A stretch of DNA of 57,352 nucleotides from Actinomycetota bacterium (GTDB lineage Bacteria > Actinomycetota > CADDZG01 > JAHWKV01 > JAOPZY01). Of this stretch, positions 18,745 through 27,282 are shown piece by piece. The stretch spans positions 1 through 57,352 of the forward strand of contig JAOPZY010000259.1 in assembly GCA_025963875.1 (NCBI GenBank), given 5' to 3'. Position 1 is the first letter of the stretch; every line of letters starts with the position of its first letter. The notes beneath the pieces were generated by a model, which was not told the DNA's origin, searched no databases, and saw only the letters and a program-made list of their open reading frames with translations. Both the position numbers and the translations under genes were made by a program.

Positions 18745-19959
18745 CTATGCCCGGTCGGGTGGCCCGGCGGGTCGGGCCCGGCTCAGACCCTGCTGGTACT
18801 CCCGGACCGCCGCCTCGGCTCCGGCGACGTCGCAGGGAGCGGTGAACAGCAGTTCCTTGGCCCGCTCGTAGACCGGGGTGAGCTGCTCGTCCTCGGCGAG
18901 GCCGATGGCGAGGGCTTTGGCGTGGTAGGCGTCGAGGCGGCCCCGCAGCTCGTTGCGGGCGTCCAGCGGGTCCTTCACCGACCCCAGCGCTTTCGTGGCC
19001 TCGTCCCGCAGCGCAGCCGTCTGCTGGTCGAGCTGGCCGAGCAGCCGCCGCGCGTCCTGCCAGTTGCCGTGACCCACCGAGGTGATGCTCTCCAGGTTCG
19101 TCCTCAGAAAGGTGAGGCGCGCCGCCAGGGCTGCGGCATCGACCGTGCCGTTGGCGACGCCAAGGATCTTCTGCGACGCCTCGGCCTCGGCGGTGCGGGC
19201 CTGGTCGATCAGCATGCCGATGGCTCCGAGCGCCTGCGCTGCGGCGGTGAGCTGGCCCGCCAGCTCGCCGCGGGCGCCCACCGCGGCACGGAGCACCTCC
19301 CTGGCGGACTCCACCTGCCGTGCGACGGCGTCGACGTTCGTCAGGTCGGCGGCGAGGGGGTCGGCATGGACCTGGGAGCGCAGCGAGGTGATCAGGCTGC
19401 GGGTTTGGGCGATGTCAGCGGGCGGCTTGATCCCGCTCTGGCCGGCGGTCTGGACGAGGCCGGTGAGCGTCGCATCGAGCGTGTCGAGCCGGGGGAGCGC
19501 CGTCCAGGCGGCGCCCACCCGGTCCACGACCGATGCGATGTCCCGGTACATGGTCGCCATGGCGGACTGCAACCAGGCGATGGAGGTCTTCTGAACGGGG
19601 GTCCCAGCCAGCGTCCGGGAGCCCGGCTGCCCCGGGTCCGGCGGCAGCGCAACGGAGTCACTGAGGAGCTGGCCGGTCAGTTCCTCGAGCTGTTCGACTT
19701 TGAGCCGGGGCCGGGTACCGCGGAGGGCCACGATCTCGGCGACCTTGTCCTTGAGGGCGCCGTAGTAGCCCCACAGCAGCGGGATGTCGGGCGACACGGC
19801 GTTCCATCCTGCGGCCGTCCGGCCCGAGAGCTTTGCCGAGGCCAACAGCTTCAGAGTGATGTCGCCGTCGAGGGCGGCCAGGCTGGAGCCCGTCGAGTCG
19901 ATCTCAGCCCCGAGGCTTGCGATCCGCGCATCGATGTCGTCGAGGGTGAGTACGCGCAT
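18745..19959 (-). CDS. helical (coiled-coil) protein cotranscribed with pknG
   Basis: The 404-residue protein is predicted to be almost entirely alpha-helical, Ala/Leu/Gln-rich with many heptad-like stretches (for example about 205-250 and 285-330). It has no signal peptide, TM helix or catalytic motif. It starts MRVLTLDDIDARIASLGAEI and ends in a short Pro/Arg-rich tail. The start of pknG lies 12 bases downstream, so it is the first gene of the pknG-PP2C-VWA-FHA operon. I do not recognise the family. A scaffold or kinase-partner role is plausible from position only. Confidence 0.75.
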   Translation of the reverse strand: MRVLTLDDIDARIASLGAEIDSTGSSLAALDGDITLKLLASAKLSGRTAAGWNAVSPDIPLLWGYYGALKDKVAEIVALRGTRPRLKVEQLEELTGQLLSDSVALPPDPGQPGSRTLAGTPVQKTSIAWLQSAMATMYRDIASVVDRVGAAWTALPRLDTLDATLTGLVQTAGQSGIKPPADIAQTRSLITSLRSQVHADPLAADLTNVDAVARQVESAREVLRAAVGARGELAGQLTAAAQALGAIGMLIDQARTAEAEASQKILGVANGTVDAAALAARLTFLRTNLESITSVGHGNWQDARRLLGQLDQQTAALRDEATKALGSVKDPLDARNELRGRLDAYHAKALAIGLAEDEQLTPVYERAKELLFTAPCDVAGAEAAVREYQQGLSRARPAGPPDRA

Positions 19960-20005
19960 ATCGGTCCAGGATACGTCCGGGCCGCCCGGCCGTCCGAAGG
20001 GTTTC

Positions 20006-20590
20006 TTACTTCTCCGCTCGGGTGTTGTGGCGGTTCATCGCCCGGTCCAGGCCCTCGTGGATGATCGACAGGGCTGCGTCGCCCGCCTCCTCCTCGGCCA
20101 GGCGGAGCGCCTCGGCGTCGCCCTTCGGGAGCCGGTCCAGGACCCAGTTGACGGTCTCGCCGGTGTGGCCCGGCTTCCCGACGCCGATCCGCACCCGGTA
20201 GAAGTCCTTGGTTCCGAGCGACCCGACGATCGAGTCCAGGCCGTGGTGGCCCGCCGTACCGCCGCCCTTCTTCAGCCGCAACTGGCCCACCGGCAGGTCG
20301 AGCTCGTCGTGGACGACGATGAGGTGGTCGGGGTCGATCTTGTGCCACCGGGCCAGCGGCGCCACCGCCTGGCCGCTGTCGTTCATGAACGTCGTCGGGA
20401 AGGCGAGCTTGAGCGGCACGCCGTCGGTGCGGGCCTCCCCCACGAGCGCCCGGAACTTCGAGCGGCTCAGCCGGGTTCCCAGCCGGCCCGCAAGGGACTC
20501 CACGGCGCGGGCACCGGCATTGTGGCGGCTGTGCTCGTACTCCCGGCCGGGGTTGCCGAGCCCGACCACGAGCCATGCGGTGTCGGTCAT
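20006..20590 (-). CDS. pth: peptidyl-tRNA hydrolase
   Basis: Pth releases tRNA from prematurely dropped peptidyl-tRNAs. The 194-residue protein has the full set of family motifs: WLVVGLGNPGREYEHSRHNAG with the catalytic His, FPTTFMNDSGQAV, VVHDELDLPVGQLRLK and GGTAGHHGLDSI. It follows rplY on the minus strand with a 33-base gap, part of the glmU-prs-rplY-pth set common in Actinomycetota. Length and motifs indicate an intact gene. Confidence 0.96.
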   Translation of the reverse strand: MTDTAWLVVGLGNPGREYEHSRHNAGARAVESLAGRLGTRLSRSKFRALVGEARTDGVPLKLAFPTTFMNDSGQAVAPLARWHKIDPDHLIVVHDELDLPVGQLRLKKGGGTAGHHGLDSIVGSLGTKDFYRVRIGVGKPGHTGETVNWVLDRLPKGDAEALRLAEEEAGDAALSIIHEGLDRAMNRHNTRAEK

Positions 20591-20623
20591 GAGGGCTGCT
20601 TGGTGTACTGCTGCGTGGCTGGG

Positions 20624-21247
20624 CTAGCCCTCGGCGGAAGCTTCGCCTTCTCCGGCTGCCTCGCCGCCCTCACCCTCCGCGCCGCCCCGGGCTGCCTGCG
20701 GCTCCACGACCGAGAGGATGATCTCCTCGGGCTCCGAGACGATGTCGACACCCTGAGGGGGCGTGATGTCGGCCACCCGGAGATGGTCCCCGATGCCGAG
20801 ACTGCTGATGTCGGCCTCGATGCTCGACGGGATGTCGGTGGGCAGGGCTTCGACGCGCAGTTCCCACAGGTGGTGCTCGATGACGCCGCCCTCCCGGACG
20901 CCACGGCTCTCGCCGGTGATCTGGAGGGGGACCTCGGCGTGGGTCTTCACGTCACGGGCGGTGTTGACGAAGTCGACGTGCAGCAGGTTGCCCCGCACCG
21001 GGTGGCGCTGGACCTCCCGCACCATGGTCAGGTAGCGGCGGCCGCCCTCGACCTCGAGGTTGACGAGCACGTTGGCCCCGGCCTCCGTGTGCAGGGCGTG
21101 GCCGATCAGCTTGGAATCGACCGCCAAGGGCGTGGGGACGATGCCGCGGCCGTAGAGGATCGCCGGGACGCGACCCGCCATGCGGGCCTGCCGGGCCGGT
21201 CCCTTGCCGGTGGCTGAGCGCGGCTGAGCGCGCAGTGTGACTTCCAT
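20624..21247 (-). CDS. rplY: 50S ribosomal protein L25 (Ctc form)
   Basis: This is the 207-residue long form of L25, which binds 5S rRNA. The N-terminal L25 domain (about 1-95) contains KGPARQARMAGRVPAILYGRG and RHPVRGNLLHVDF. The C-terminal TL5/Ctc beta domain (about 100-180) contains HLWELRVEALPTDIPSSIE and LRVADITPPQGV. A Glu/Gly/Ala-rich acidic tail (about 185-207) follows, as is usual in high-GC actinobacteria. It lies 15 bases after prs, in the same operon. Confidence 0.95.
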   Translation of the reverse strand: MEVTLRAQPRSATGKGPARQARMAGRVPAILYGRGIVPTPLAVDSKLIGHALHTEAGANVLVNLEVEGGRRYLTMVREVQRHPVRGNLLHVDFVNTARDVKTHAEVPLQITGESRGVREGGVIEHHLWELRVEALPTDIPSSIEADISSLGIGDHLRVADITPPQGVDIVSEPEEIILSVVEPQAARGGAEGEGGEAAGEGEASAEG

Positions 21248-21262
21248 GAGGGCCAGAGTATC

Positions 21263-22312
21263 TCAGATGCTGGGGGCCGGCGCCTCGTGGTCTTTCTTTT
21301 TTCTCTTCGGCCCCCGCTTGCGGATCTCCGGCGGGATCGCCTCCTGGTTCTCGCCCTGGAAGATCTCCGACACCGACTCGTCCTGGAAGACGGCCGCGAT
21401 GGTCGAGGCGACGATCGGGGCGATGGACACGACCTTGATCTTGTCCGGCAGCGGCGAGGGCAGGGGCATGGAGTTCGTGACGATGACCTCCGAGAGGGCG
21501 GAGTCGGCGATCCGCTGGATGGCGTCGCCGGAGAACACCGCGTGCGTGGCTGCCGCGAGGACCTCGCTGGCGCCCTGGCGGATGAGGTGCTTGACGGCCG
21601 AGATCAGCGTCCCGCCGGTGTCGATCATGTCGTCGACGACGAGGCAGCGCTTGCCGGCGACGTCGCCGACCACGTCGAGGACCTCCGCTGCGGCGGCCCC
21701 CTTCCCCTCCTGCATCCGCCGCTTGCGCATGAGGGCCAGGGGGGCGTCGAGGTGCAGCGAGTACTTCTCCGCCACCCGGACACGGCCGGCGTCGGGGGCG
21801 ACCACCACGATGTTGTCCCGGTGGTGCTCCTCCACGTACTCGGCCAGGATCGGCAGCGCGGTCAGGTGGTCGACGGGGATGTCGAAGAAGCCCTGGATCT
21901 GCCCGGAGTGCAGGTCCACCGACAGCACCCTGTCGGCCCCCGCCACCTGCAGCAGGTCGGCGATGAGCCGGGCCGAGATGGGCTCCCGGGCGAGGCTCTT
22001 GCGGTCCTGGCGCGCGTAGCCGAAGAACGGGATGACGGCATTGATGCGCTTGGCGCTCGCCCGCTTGAGGGCGTCGATCATGAGGAGCTGCTCCATGATC
22101 ATGTCGTTGACGGGGGCGCTGTGGGTCTGGATGACGAAGGCGTCGGTGCCCCGGGCCGACTCGTGGAACCGGACGTAGATCTCGCCCGAGGCGAAGCGGC
22201 TGATGGTGACCTCCCCCAGCGCCATGCCCAGGTGGTCGGCGATCTCCTGGGCCAGCGGCAGGTTGGAGGTCCCCGAATAGATGCTTGCCCGCTTCTTGAT
22301 GCCGATCTCCAT
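21263..22312 (-). CDS. prs: ribose-phosphate pyrophosphokinase (PRPP synthetase)
   Basis: The enzyme makes PRPP from ribose-5-phosphate and ATP for nucleotide, His and Trp synthesis. Started at MEIGIKKRASIYSGTSN, which has a GGGGGTGG ribosome site, it has 349 residues. Signatures include ISRFASGEIYVRFHESARGTD, the ATP loop YARQDRKSLAREPISA, SVDLHSGQIQGFFDIPVDHL, VVVAPDAGRVRVAEKY and the PRPP loop LVVDDMIDTGGTLISA. The last 40 residues (KKDHEAPAPS) form a charged extension not needed for catalysis. It lies between glmU and rplY. Confidence 0.96.
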   Translation of the reverse strand: MEIGIKKRASIYSGTSNLPLAQEIADHLGMALGEVTISRFASGEIYVRFHESARGTDAFVIQTHSAPVNDMIMEQLLMIDALKRASAKRINAVIPFFGYARQDRKSLAREPISARLIADLLQVAGADRVLSVDLHSGQIQGFFDIPVDHLTALPILAEYVEEHHRDNIVVVAPDAGRVRVAEKYSLHLDAPLALMRKRRMQEGKGAAAAEVLDVVGDVAGKRCLVVDDMIDTGGTLISAVKHLIRQGASEVLAAATHAVFSGDAIQRIADSALSEVIVTNSMPLPSPLPDKIKVVSIAPIVASTIAAVFQDESVSEIFQGENQEAIPPEIRKRGPKRKKKDHEAPAPSI

Positions 22313-22382
22313 ACCACCCCCTTGCATTCCGGCTGTGAAGAGCCTTCCCCCGGCTCCCTTCTTCTTGCGGTAGAGCGACGGC

Positions 22383-23786
22383 TCAGTGTCCCCCGGTCTC
22401 ACCCTTGTTGAGCTTGGCCTTGCGCTTGCGGATGGGCCGGGCCGGCGCCCCGACCACGACGGTGGAGGGCTCCACATCCTTCGTGACCACCGATCCGGCC
22501 CCCGTGATGGCGTTCTCGTGCACGACCACAGGGGCCACCAGCATCGTGTCGGACCCCAGGAGGACCCCGTTGCCGATGCGGGTCTTCGACTTGACGCCGG
22601 CCTCGCCATCGTAGTTGCACGTGATCGATCCGGCCCCGATGTTGACGCCGTCGCCGATCTCGGCGTCGCCCATGTAGGAGAGGTGCGGGACCTTCGACCC
22701 TTCCCCGACGGTGGTCGACTTCATCTCGACGAACGATCCAGCCTTCGACCTGGCCTTGAGCCGGGTCCCGGGCCGCAGCGAGGTGAAGGGGCCGACCTGC
22801 GCCCCGGAGCCGACCTCCACCGACTTGAGCACGGCGAAGCTCACGTCCGCGCCGTCGTCGATGGTCGAGTCGACGATGCGGGCCGAGGGCCCGATCACGC
22901 AGTCGCTGCCGATGCGGGTGGATCCCTCCAGGAACGTCAGGGGGCGGACGAGCGTGTCGGGGCCGACCTCGACCCCCATGTCGACGTAGGTCGCCGCGGG
23001 GTCCTCGATGGTGACGCCGGCGGCCATCAGCTCGTCCAGCTTCCGTGCCCTGAGGATCCGGGCCACTTCGGCGAGTTGCTTGCGGTCGTTGACCCCGAGC
23101 ACCTCTGAGGCGTTGCCGAGCAACGTCTCCACCCGGGCGCCGTCCGCCGCCAGCAGGGGCACGACGTCGGGCAGGTAGTACTCACCCTGGGCGTTGTCGG
23201 TCGTGACCTTGGCGAGGGCATCGAAGAGCGGCTCGCGCTCGAAGCACCAGACGACGGTGGCGACCTCCCGCACGGCAGCTTCGTCGGGCGTCGCATCGGC
23301 CTGCTCGACGATGCGGAGACCATCCTGGGAGCGGATGATCCTGCCGTAACCGGTGGGGTCGTCCATGAGGGCGGTAAGCAGCGTCACTGTCGCCCCCGAG
23401 TTCCGGTGCTTGTCCACCAGCGCTGCCAGGGTCCGGGACGTGATGAGCGGTGAGTCCCCCGACAGGATGACCACCTGGCCGTCGAAGCCGGCGAGCGCCT
23501 CCTCCGCCACGGCGACGGCGTCTCCCGTTCCCCGGGGGACCGGCTGCTCGGCGAAGACGGCGTCCGGGCGGCGTGCCCGTACCACCTCGCTGACCTGGTC
23601 CTTGCCGTGCCCCACCACGACGACGAGCCGGCCGAGGCCCTCGAGGCCTATCGCAGCTCGCAGCACGTGGCCGATGAGGGGCTCGCCGGCGGCGTGATGG
23701 AGGACTTTGGGCGTGGACGCGGACCGGAAGCGTTTGCCGAATCCCGCGGCAAGCACGACGACGGCGAGGCTATTTGGCGGCGGCAC
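22383..23786 (-). CDS. glmU: bifunctional GlmU: GlcN-1-P acetyltransferase / GlcNAc-1-P uridyltransferase
   Basis: This enzyme makes UDP-GlcNAc for peptidoglycan. The 467-residue protein has an N-terminal nucleotidyltransferase domain (about 8-235) with VVLAAGFGKRFRSASTPKVLH and LSGDSPLI. A left-handed beta-helix (about 255-455) has hexapeptide repeats and the acetyltransferase region LSYMGDAEIGDGVNIGAGS, then CNYDG. It is the first protein gene of the glmU-prs-rplY-pth set, 53 bases downstream of tRNA-Gln on the same strand. Confidence 0.96.
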   Translation of the reverse strand: MPPPNSLAVVVLAAGFGKRFRSASTPKVLHHAAGEPLIGHVLRAAIGLEGLGRLVVVVGHGKDQVSEVVRARRPDAVFAEQPVPRGTGDAVAVAEEALAGFDGQVVILSGDSPLITSRTLAALVDKHRNSGATVTLLTALMDDPTGYGRIIRSQDGLRIVEQADATPDEAAVREVATVVWCFEREPLFDALAKVTTDNAQGEYYLPDVVPLLAADGARVETLLGNASEVLGVNDRKQLAEVARILRARKLDELMAAGVTIEDPAATYVDMGVEVGPDTLVRPLTFLEGSTRIGSDCVIGPSARIVDSTIDDGADVSFAVLKSVEVGSGAQVGPFTSLRPGTRLKARSKAGSFVEMKSTTVGEGSKVPHLSYMGDAEIGDGVNIGAGSITCNYDGEAGVKSKTRIGNGVLLGSDTMLVAPVVVHENAITGAGSVVTKDVEPSTVVVGAPARPIRKRKAKLNKGETGGH

Positions 23787-23838
23787 CGCCCTAGCTTACG
23801 GGAATCTGGGCGGGGCCCAGACCTCCCAAGGATGGGTG

Positions 23839-23910
23839 CTCCGGGACCGCGGCTCGAACGCGGATTTCAGGATCCAAAGTCCTGAGTCCTACCTTTTGGA
23901 CGATCCCGGA
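23839..23910 (-). tRNA. tRNA-Gln (anticodon TTG)
   Basis: The minus strand folds as a tRNA. The acceptor pair is TCCGGGA/TCCCGGA, the D stem GTCC/GGAC, the anticodon stem CAGGA/TCCTG with loop CTTTGGA (anticodon TTG), and the T arm CCGCG-TTCGAGC-CGCGG. The discriminator base is G, and CCA is not encoded. It lies between glmU and the HTH/endonuclease-like gene, all on the same strand. Confidence 0.95.
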
Positions 23911-23928
23911 AAAGGTAACAATACTGAC

Positions 23929-24819
23929 CTACCTTGTGTCAAGCGCTCCAATAGTTACACGAGAGGGGGAGATTGGGTCCGGCAGAGTGGCGACGATGCC
24001 TTCGAACCATCCGGCGATCTGGCGACCGAGTTCCGTGCTTCTTTTGACCCGTACGACCAGGCACCCATTGTAAGTGCCGCCGACGTTCTTCCGCACCGTC
24101 GTAGGGTTGTGGCGCTTGAGGCTCGTCCGCATGAACTGGCTTGGCACAACGCCCACTACTTCCGCCCAGAACGCCACAGCAGCATCCACATCTGCCGACT
24201 CGTGGATCGACACTCTGAACGAGCACCGTTCGAGCCCGATACCCAGGAGTTGCAACCAGGCCAGGAACAGCCGAATCATTCCGGCGTCCGAGTTGACGAA
24301 CAACACACTCGGGCTCCTTGACCAAGGCTTGCCCTTGGTCCCCTCGGCCCAGTAAGCGACCACGCCGGCGACGAACAACTCTGATTCGGCGAGCTCCTGA
24401 ATTTGACCTGCGGCAGCCTTGCTGGTGTGCTCCTGACGGGCCTTCCGCCTGCCACGCAGGGCCTCGATTGTGCGCGCCCGGCCGGCGACCTTGCGCTGCT
24501 CGATCGCGATCCGGTGCTCCTCGGTCAGGGGTACGTCCTTCAGCCACTGGGACAGCGTGCTCGTGGGCACCCCTACGACCTGCTGGATCTCCGAGTACGA
24601 GTGCCCCTCTCGCCGCATCGCCTCCGCCACGGCACGGACGCCGTCCTTGGCGGTGGGCCGCTTCGTCCAGGCAGGTGCGGGGACGCCGCGCAGCCACTCG
24701 CTCAAGGTCTGTCCGCCGGTTTTCATCCCCAAGGCCTGGGCGATCTGGGACCTTGTGTGCCCCTCCAGTCGGAGCTGGATGGCCTGCGCTTTCCGGGGAT
24801 CCGTCTCCCTACGCTCCAT
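23929..24819 (-). CDS. double-HTH protein with LAGLIDADG-like endonuclease region
   Basis: The 296-residue protein opens with two resolvase-like helix-turn-helix repeats (about 10-45, GHTRSQIAQALGMKTGGQTL; about 60-95, GHSYSEIQQVVGVPTSTLSQ), each ending in a similar WL(R/K)(G/D)VP motif. A basic helix (about 115-140) follows. The C-terminal domain (about 145-280) has LFVAGVVAYWAEGTKGKPW, VLFVNSDAGMIRLFLAWL and KNVGGTYNGCLVVRV, a layout that resembles the LAGLIDADG-like proteins scattered through actinobacterial and phage genomes. It stops 19 bases before tRNA-Gln. Probably a selfish or mobile-associated gene; endonuclease activity is inferred. Confidence 0.7.
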   Translation of the reverse strand: MERRETDPRKAQAIQLRLEGHTRSQIAQALGMKTGGQTLSEWLRGVPAPAWTKRPTAKDGVRAVAEAMRREGHSYSEIQQVVGVPTSTLSQWLKDVPLTEEHRIAIEQRKVAGRARTIEALRGRRKARQEHTSKAAAGQIQELAESELFVAGVVAYWAEGTKGKPWSRSPSVLFVNSDAGMIRLFLAWLQLLGIGLERCSFRVSIHESADVDAAVAFWAEVVGVVPSQFMRTSLKRHNPTTVRKNVGGTYNGCLVVRVKRSTELGRQIAGWFEGIVATLPDPISPSRVTIGALDTR

Positions 24820-24893
24820 GCCTTCGAGGATACGGAGGGGTACCGACAGAAAACGGCCCGTTTTGGGCGGCCAACGAAATTATCGGGTGATCC

Positions 24894-26135
24894 TCATCGC
24901 TCCCTCTGCGGGCGTGCCTGCAGTGGCGGCGTGAACGTGACGGGCAACGCCTCCAGACCTCGGAGGAAGACGTTGTCAGCCCACTGCACCGGGCCCGCCA
25001 GCTCGACGCCCTCAAGCCGCCGAATCAGCGACGAGATCGCGATCTCGGCCTCTAACAGGGCCAGCGGGGCACCGAGGCAGAAGTGGACGCCGCCACCGAA
25101 CGACAGAGGCCGGACGCCGGGGCGCGCAACGTCGAGCCTGTCCGGATCCTCGAAGCGAGCCGGGTCCCGGTTCGCCGCCCCCAGCAGCAGCAGCATCTTC
25201 TCCCCGGCGGCGATCTCGACGCCGCCGACCTCCACGGGTTCCCGTGCGACGCGCCGGTTTGCCTGGACGGGGGAGTCGTACCGGAGCAGCTCCAGGACGG
25301 CGTTGGGCAGGAGATCCCGCCGCGTTCGCAGCTTCTCGAGCTCCTCCGGGTGGCGGAGCAGGGCGAGGAACCCGTTGCCGATCAGGTTGCGGGTGGTTTC
25401 GAACCCGGCGAACAGGAGCAGGTTGGCAGTCGAGACCAGTTCCCGCTCTCTCAGCAGTTCACCAGACTGGGCGGCCTGGAGCGTGGAAAGGATGCCTGCT
25501 CCGTCCCCGCCGGCCTGACCCAGCTTCGTCCGCATGTAGGACGTGATCTCCCTGATGGCCAATTCCGTTTGGCCCAACGTCTCCGGCGTGAGGACGTCGT
25601 CGAAGGCGTGCCCGACGGCGCGTGCCCACCGCCCGGTCTGCTCATGGTCGTCGACGGAGAGCCCCATCAGCTCGCTGATCACCGCCACGGGCAGAGGCAG
25701 CGCCAGGTCGGCGATCACCTCCATGGCGCCACCGCCCAGCACCTTGTCGAGGAGGCCGTCGACGATCGTCTGCACCCGCGCCCGCAGCAACCGGATGCCC
25801 GGGGGGTGGAAGGCCTTGCCGACCAGGCCGCGCAGGCGTGCGTGGTCGGCCCCGTCCTGGTGCATCATCCACGTGCAGAGCTCGGCAGCGATCGGGCTCG
25901 ACCACCCGCCCCATGCGGCGACCATGCCGTCATCGGGCCGGAGCCCGCGGCTGCAACGGGCATCCCGTTGCACAAGGTCGATGTCCTCGTAGCGGGTCAG
26001 GACCCAGAAGCCCCGGGGGCTCCGATGCACCGGGTCGGTGGCCCGCAGCGATGCGTACAGCGGGTAGGGGTCGCTCCGGTAGCCCGGATCGGACGCGTCG
26101 TACAGCAACCGTTCAGCCGCCCGTGCGGAGGCCAT
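24894..26135 (-). CDS. cytochrome P450
   Basis: This 413-residue soluble class I P450 has its start taken at MASARAAERLLYDASDPGY because GGAGGG lies just upstream. It shows the C-helix region HARLRGLVGKAFHP, the I-helix oxygen groove LLFAGFETTRNLIGNG, the K-helix ExxR in ELLRYDSPVQANRR and the haem loop FGGGVHFCLGAPLALLEAE with the cysteine ligand. It needs ferredoxin and reductase partners that are not in the window. The gene overlaps the end of the methyltransferase gene by 23 bases, so the two are coupled in one operon with the SnoaL-like gene. It probably tailors a secondary metabolite; substrate unknown. Confidence 0.93.
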   Translation of the reverse strand: MASARAAERLLYDASDPGYRSDPYPLYASLRATDPVHRSPRGFWVLTRYEDIDLVQRDARCSRGLRPDDGMVAAWGGWSSPIAAELCTWMMHQDGADHARLRGLVGKAFHPPGIRLLRARVQTIVDGLLDKVLGGGAMEVIADLALPLPVAVISELMGLSVDDHEQTGRWARAVGHAFDDVLTPETLGQTELAIREITSYMRTKLGQAGGDGAGILSTLQAAQSGELLRERELVSTANLLLFAGFETTRNLIGNGFLALLRHPEELEKLRTRRDLLPNAVLELLRYDSPVQANRRVAREPVEVGGVEIAAGEKMLLLLGAANRDPARFEDPDRLDVARPGVRPLSFGGGVHFCLGAPLALLEAEIAISSLIRRLEGVELAGPVQWADNVFLRGLEALPVTFTPPLQARPQRER

Positions 26136-27237
26136 GTTCCCTCCTCGAACGCTGGGCGCCCTCAACCAACGGTCGTTGCCCGAGGATCAACCTTATGGCG
26201 ACACCTGCCGTGGGAGGGAGGACGCCGACGTTGTCGTAGCCGGCTGCCCGGAGCATGTCCGCCGCCTGGTCCGGAAGGAGGCGCCCGCTGCCGAACAGGT
26301 GCGCCATCAGCCGCAGGACCGCCGGCTGCAGGCCGTCGCCGTCGTCGGTCATCGATCCGGCCAGGGCCCATCCGTCGGGCCGGAGCGCGGTGTGCACCCG
26401 CTCGAGACCCCGCGCTGCGACGTCGGGCGGAAGGAACATCACCGGTACCCATGCGAGATCGAATTGCTGGTCGTCGCCGAGATCCTCCACCCGCTGCGGA
26501 CGGAGCTCGATGCGGCCTTCGAGTCCCGCCTCCGCTACGTTGCGTCGAGCGAGCTCCAGTGGGGTGGCGTAGGGGTCGATCCCGACGACCCTGAGGTCGG
26601 GGAAGTGGCGGCACATCTCGATGGCCAGCCTGCCCACACCCGTCCCCACATCGAGCAAGCGGGCACCGGGGCTCCGCAGGCGGGCCTCGAGCCCCTCCAG
26701 CATCGGGACGAGCCTGGTTACGAGCATCCCCACCGGCTCTGCGGAGCGCATCCCCTGGGCCTCCAGCAGTTCGGGGTCCGAATACTGCTCCCAGCCCCCC
26801 AGCGGCACACTGCCGTGGTGGGACTGCTCGACGAGGTGGGCGCTCTGCAGCATCGTGGACCGCAGGTCACCGATCAGGAACTCCTTGGCCCTCCCGCTCG
26901 CGAATCCCACGGCACCGGGTGAGCACACGTAGCCGTTGCCCGCCGTCTCTGCCAGTCCGAGCTCGACGGCGACGTCGAGCAGCGATTTCACGAGCGCCTC
27001 GTCGGCCCCGGTACGGTCGGCGATCTGGCCGGGTGTCTGGGGCATCGACAGCTCCTCGAGGATCCCGAGCTGGAGGGCGGAGCACAGCGCCGAGCATGCG
27101 TACACGGACGTCGTCAGGTCGAGGATCGCCTGCCGGGCCTGCTGGCGGGCGGCAGGGGAGCCCGGCGATCCCGCGGCGGGAGGCGATGTCCCCTGGAGGT
27201 TGGTCCGCTCCCCATCCGCCGTCTCCACGGGTGTCAT
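26113..27237 (-). CDS. SAM-dependent methyltransferase with winged-helix dimerisation domain
   Basis: This 374-residue protein has a small-molecule O-methyltransferase layout. A disordered N-terminus (1-35) precedes a winged-helix dimerisation domain (about 38-125; LGILEELSMPQTPGQIADRT and DVAVELGLAETAGNGYVC). The class I methyltransferase domain (about 185-340) has motif I ARLLDVGTGVGRLAIEM, acidic DLRVVGIDPYATPLELARR and DLAWVPVMFLPP. It does not show the zinc or CMT signatures of other families. It lies between the SnoaL-like gene and the P450 gene and shares 23 bases with the latter. Likely a natural-product tailoring enzyme; the acceptor is unknown. Confidence 0.85.
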   Translation of the reverse strand: MTPVETADGERTNLQGTSPPAAGSPGSPAARQQARQAILDLTTSVYACSALCSALQLGILEELSMPQTPGQIADRTGADEALVKSLLDVAVELGLAETAGNGYVCSPGAVGFASGRAKEFLIGDLRSTMLQSAHLVEQSHHGSVPLGGWEQYSDPELLEAQGMRSAEPVGMLVTRLVPMLEGLEARLRSPGARLLDVGTGVGRLAIEMCRHFPDLRVVGIDPYATPLELARRNVAEAGLEGRIELRPQRVEDLGDDQQFDLAWVPVMFLPPDVAARGLERVHTALRPDGWALAGSMTDDGDGLQPAVLRLMAHLFGSGRLLPDQAADMLRAAGYDNVGVLPPTAGVAIRLILGQRPLVEGAQRSRREHGLRTGG

Positions 27238-27282
27238 CGTCGCACTCCCCTGGTCTCTGGGCTCGCCGGTATCGCGCCTGAC

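Noticed and set aside
23839-24819. tRNA-integrated genomic island with att sites
   Set aside because: No integrase is present and the gene lies on the 5' side of the tRNA; no duplicate of the tRNA end was seen.
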